DNA of 54,886 nt, from positions 1 through 54,886 of IMG/VR virus record IMGVR_UViG_3300019776_000172; one strand, written 5' to 3'. This document shows positions 52,675-54,886 of this stretch, one piece after another. The notes beneath the pieces were generated by a model, which worked only from the letters and a program-made list of their open reading frames with translations, made no database searches and was not told the origin of the DNA. Each line of letters begins with the position of its first letter. Position 1 is the first letter of the stretch. A program made the translations under genes and the position numbers. This stretch comes from a virus.

Positions 52675-53303
52675 TTGCGCCTCGCTTTGTTCAAGCGGCT
52701 GTTCGGATCTCGCGCCGCGTCAGGAAACATTTTGGCCTGCCCGGCGGAGCGAGCACAGAAGCTCTTGCGACGAGCGGCCGCCTTGGGAGACTTTTTGGCC
52801 TGCTTGGCCGAAACCGGTGGCTTGATGTCGTGGCCCTGAGCACGCAGTGAGGCACGCCCCTTGGCATTCAGGCCGCCCTCGGGGTTCTTGCCCTCCTTGC
52901 GGGTCCATGCGCCGCCCTCAGCCATGGCGAGGCCGCCCTTGGCGAAGGCTTGGGTAGGTTTCACTGCAAGGCCACCCTCGTTGAAGCGACGGCCATAGTT
53001 AACCATCAGGCCGTTGTTCTGCGGCCGGTAGTTGACGCCGAAGCTCTGGTTGGGCGTGGCGTAGCGGGCCATCAGATCCTGAGGCTGCATGCCCTGCGTC
53101 TGCATGCCCATCTGGAGCTGGTTCTGGCCCATGGGAACCTGTCCGGTCACCTGCATGCCCTGAGGCATCATCTGCGCCTGTACGCGGGGCTGCTGGGGCA
53201 TCTGCGGCATTGGCGCGCGGTTGAGGCCCAGAGCGTCTTGGATCTCGCGCTTCGCTCTTTGTGTTGCTTCATCAAAAGCGAGGGGGCCAATCAGTCCGGG
53301 CAT
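52662..53303 (-). CDS. Virion-region protein with DUF6321-like C-terminus
   Basis: In this 213-residue protein, the first 100 residues are Gln/Met/Pro-rich repeats (QVPMGQNQLQMGMQTQGMQP). The C-terminal 70 residues, GGLNAKGRASLRAQGHDIKP then KKSPKAAARRKSFCARSAG and ARDPNSRLNKARRKWDC, match the conserved domain found in many marine podophages (DUF6321-like). It is basic, with conserved Cys. Function unknown. Confidence 0.7.
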   Translation of the reverse strand: MPGLIGPLAFDEATQRAKREIQDALGLNRAPMPQMPQQPRVQAQMMPQGMQVTGQVPMGQNQLQMGMQTQGMQPQDLMARYATPNQSFGVNYRPQNNGLMVNYGRRFNEGGLAVKPTQAFAKGGLAMAEGGAWTRKEGKNPEGGLNAKGRASLRAQGHDIKPPVSAKQAKKSPKAAARRKSFCARSAGQAKMFPDAARDPNSRLNKARRKWDC

Positions 53304-53343
53304 TGCAGAGACACCATATGTTAAAGTTTACCAAGGATGTTGT

Positions 53344-53377
53344 GATTGCGGGCGACGTTTTATAGCCTCCCGCAATC
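53344..53377 (-). promoter_or_regulatory. Intergenic hairpin upstream of 52662-53303
   Basis: GATTGCGGG pairs perfectly with CCCGCAATC around a 16-base loop that contains TATAAA. It lies between the 52-residue gene and the DUF6321-like gene. It could be a terminator for the former or regulate the latter, which has no clear ribosome site. Confidence 0.45.
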
Positions 53378-53382
53378 ATCAT

Positions 53383-53399
53383 CCTCTCATGCAGAGAGG
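53383..53399 (-). terminator. Short hairpin after 53401
   Basis: CCTCTC-TGCAT-GAGAGG stem-loop in minus-strand RNA, two bases past the TGA of the 53401-53559 gene. It stacks with the next hairpin at 53344-53377. Confidence 0.4.
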
Positions 53400-53400
53400 G

Positions 53401-53559
53401 TCACTCCGCTTCGCTGGGCTGGGGCGGCACTTGCGCCTCGGCCTGCTCTTTGATCTTGACCATCAGCGGGAAAGCGCCCGACGATGTCGGAAGCTGACCA
53501 AGGACGTTGAAGATCGACTGAACTTCTTCAGCGGTGAGCGTGAGAGTGATTTCCTGCAT
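53401..53559 (-). CDS. Small protein next to fibre 1
   Basis: This 52-residue protein starts MQEITLTLTAEEVQSIFNVL and ends QVPPQPSEAE. The pattern 'L-T-L-T-x-E-E-x-Q-x-I-x-x-x-L' is common among short phage proteins encoded near fibre genes. The ATG at 53559 follows GGAGACAGAATA and overlaps the previous stop. Function unknown. Confidence 0.7.
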   Translation of the reverse strand: MQEITLTLTAEEVQSIFNVLGQLPTSSGAFPLMVKIKEQAEAQVPPQPSEAE

Positions 53560-53900
53560 TATTCTGTCTCCGGTGTAGCCCACGGAAGGGGCGGTGTGAC
53601 GACAGGCGGATTTACCTGCGCGTCGATCTGAGCCGCCACATTGGCTTCATAGGCCGCTACTTGCTCCGGGCCCATTGCATCCTGCACCCAGCCAATGACC
53701 TGCGCCTCAGTCAGGTCATTATATGGAGTGAAGGGCACGTCTGGGTCAAGAGATACGCTCTGCGAGCCGTAGACGTAGCCGTTGTAGGTTCCGTCGGTCG
53801 CAGAAAGGGTCCAGTGAGCGACGAAGACCACATCGGTTTCGCCGTCATATTCGGGATAGCATTCGAGCTGTACGATGCCCCATGTGTTGGTGATGGTCAT
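53559..53900 (-). CDS. DUF7936-like small tail protein
   Basis: This 113-residue protein begins MTITNTWGIVQLECYPEYDG, then TDVVFVAHWTLSATDGTYNG, DPDVPFTPYNDLTEAQVIGW and VQDAMGPEQVAAYEANVAAQ. This is the well-spread phage protein pattern with W-x-V in the first strand and 'T-E-x-x-V-x-x-W-V' near the end. It follows fibre 1 directly and is probably a tail or assembly accessory. The start follows GGAGGACGACCA. Confidence 0.75.
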   Translation of the reverse strand: MTITNTWGIVQLECYPEYDGETDVVFVAHWTLSATDGTYNGYVYGSQSVSLDPDVPFTPYNDLTEAQVIGWVQDAMGPEQVAAYEANVAAQIDAQVNPPVVTPPLPWATPETE

Positions 53901-53912
53901 TGGTCGTCCTCC

Positions 53913-54886
53913 TTAGTTCATTGCCTGCCAAGCGCCGCCGACATAGACGTACAGCTTGTTGTTCGTGCTATCGACCACCATTGGCGCATAGCCCGTGATA
54001 GCCGTGGGTGTACCCGTCGGCACCCCTGCGCAGGTCGGGATGTACGGGAAGCCGTTGGTCGCGGTGGTGGCGAGTGATGCTGTACCAAGCTGAAGGTTGC
54101 CGGTGCTAGTAATCCTCATGCGCTCGGTTGATGCTGTGCGAATAACAAGAGTGTTGTCACTTCCACCTATGCGGGTAATTCCAAGATCTTGATCTCGATC
54201 TCCGACTATGACGCCATCAACGCGAAGCCCTAACCCACCTCCGGCGACATTCACATATCCGCCAGAGAAGAGGCCATTGCCAACAACAGAAAGTTTTTGA
54301 GTAGGCGAAGTCGTCCCAATACCCACGTCGCCACCGCTGGTGATGCGGAGGCGCTCGGAGTTGTTAGTGGCGATAACTACGAAGTCAGTCAGCTCATTGC
54401 CGTAGATGAAGTTATTACCACCGCCCCACTCAATGCCTTGGTTATTGTCCAGCCGGATATTCCCGCCAACAACTTGAAGCTTCGCCGCAGGCGAGGTCGT
54501 CCCAATGCCGACGCGGCCAAAGGCGCTGACGCGAAGAACTTCAGCATTATTTGCGCCAAGAGACATGTCGCCATCAGAGTCGAGCCGCATCAAAGATGTT
54601 GACTCTGTGTAATCGATGTACGCGCGCTCGCTGGAGCTTATTAGAAAATTAAGCTTTGAGGCGGCAGCGTCCGAAATGCTTAGCTTTGCACTGGGCGACG
54701 TCGTCCCAATGCCGACATTCCCCGCAGCAGTGATGCGCAGGCGTTCCGCATTGTTAGTGCCGAAGACCAAAGGAACAGCAGCAGTGTCGGTGTCGATATT
54801 AAATCCGGTCGCATTCGAGAACGCACGACCATAGATCGACGCGCCATAATAGTACCGGCTACCGACAACAGCGGCCGACGTAATGA
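53913..54886 (-). CDS. Tail fibre 1, C-terminal part (starts at 294)
   Basis: This is the continuation of the frame that begins at 294; bases 54861-54886 repeat 1-26. It has at least five repeats of the type GNVGIGTTSPSAKLS (G-x-V-G-I-G-T-T-S-P), separated by NAERLRIT and NSERLRIT strands, as in trimeric fibres. It ends with a tip domain (GYAPMVVDSTNNKLYVYVGG) but no S74 chaperone. Full length is 413 residues. Confidence 0.85.
   Translation of the reverse strand, partial: ITSAAVVGSRYYYGASIYGRAFSNATGFNIDTDTAAVPLVFGTNNAERLRITAAGNVGIGTTSPSAKLSISDAAASKLNFLISSSERAYIDYTESTSLMRLDSDGDMSLGANNAEVLRVSAFGRVGIGTTSPAAKLQVVGGNIRLDNNQGIEWGGGNNFIYGNELTDFVVIATNNSERLRITSGGDVGIGTTSPTQKLSVVGNGLFSGGYVNVAGGGLGLRVDGVIVGDRDQDLGITRIGGSDNTLVIRTASTERMRITSTGNLQLGTASLATTATNGFPYIPTCAGVPTGTPTAITGYAPMVVDSTNNKLYVYVGGAWQAMN
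54861..54886. repeat. Terminal direct repeat, right copy
   Basis: This is identical to 1-26 and marks the closing point of the circular molecule. Removing one copy leaves about 54,860 bp and restores the fibre frame. Confidence 0.95.

Noticed and set aside
54680-54868. Short frame near the right end as a separate gene
   Set aside because: It is out of frame with fibre 1, which runs in frame through the junction to position 294.
1-54886. CRISPR array, integrase, rRNA, DNA or RNA polymerase
   Set aside because: No regularly spaced repeats, recombinase motifs, ribosomal RNA or polymerase sequences were seen on either strand.

Overview
The window is the complete, circularly closed genome of a tailed bacteriophage. 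Its first 26 bases are repeated exactly as its last 26, and one tail-fibre gene runs in frame across that junction, so the unique length is about 54,860 bp. The virion genes point to a short-tailed (podovirus-like) phage. There is a large portal, a P22 gp10-like tail nozzle, a block of internal or ejection-type proteins and several fibres, but no tape measure, tail tube or sheath. A GapR/DUF2312 protein, a DnaA domain IV-like protein, an ERF annealing protein and GC-rich third codon positions suggest an alphaproteobacterial host (inference). I see no integrase, excisionase, DNA polymerase, RNA polymerase or rRNA. The phage therefore probably uses the host replisome, and there is no direct evidence for integration.

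Layout. (1) Minus strand, 11386 down to 1 and on through the junction to about 28413, is the late virion block. Transcribed order: small terminase, large terminase, an HNH homing endonuclease, portal, small basic proteins, a GroES-like co-chaperonin, scaffold, two head proteins, major capsid protein, a ConA-like protein, small proteins, fibre 1 (across the junction), DUF-type proteins, endonuclease VII, adaptor-like protein, fibre 2, a large adhesin, the lysis cassette (Dps-like protein, membrane/coiled-coil protein, amidase or peptidase endolysin, holin-like protein), SU10-type adaptor, a fibre with an S74 chaperone tip, the gp10-like nozzle, then a run of internal proteins ending in two large proteins with a shared N-terminal segment. 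(2) 11387-12070 holds two abutting tRNA genes (Pro-TGG, Thr-TGT) and about 260 bp of strong RNA hairpins with no protein gene. (3) Minus strand 23394 down to 12071 is the leftward early or accessory operon: an XRE-type repressor, a DUF1064 nuclease, DnaA-like and O-like replication proteins, a MazG-like protein, then many small unknown proteins, including an HTH regulator, a PD-(D/E)XK protein and a secreted protein. (4) Plus strand 23514-28453 is the rightward recombination operon: ERF, YqaJ exonuclease, Ref-like nuclease, NinB, HNH, GapR-like, SSB, HNH and small proteins.

How it fits together. A divergent promoter region at about 23395-23513, next to a small XRE repressor, separates replication and accessory genes from recombination genes. 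A terminator-like hairpin and a separate promoter near 12000 separate the early leftward operon from the tRNA and packaging genes. In both early operons, seven genes are preceded by the same small module: a GC-rich hairpin, often with a TTCG loop, then ACA..GGAG..ATG. Two of these are full-length homologous cassettes that also carry a TTGCAA-centred palindrome. Homing-type endonuclease genes sit at gene junctions. One of them (26530) has its ribosome binding site inside a stem-loop whose loop holds a promoter-like -10, which recalls the known control of the T4 endonuclease I-TevI.
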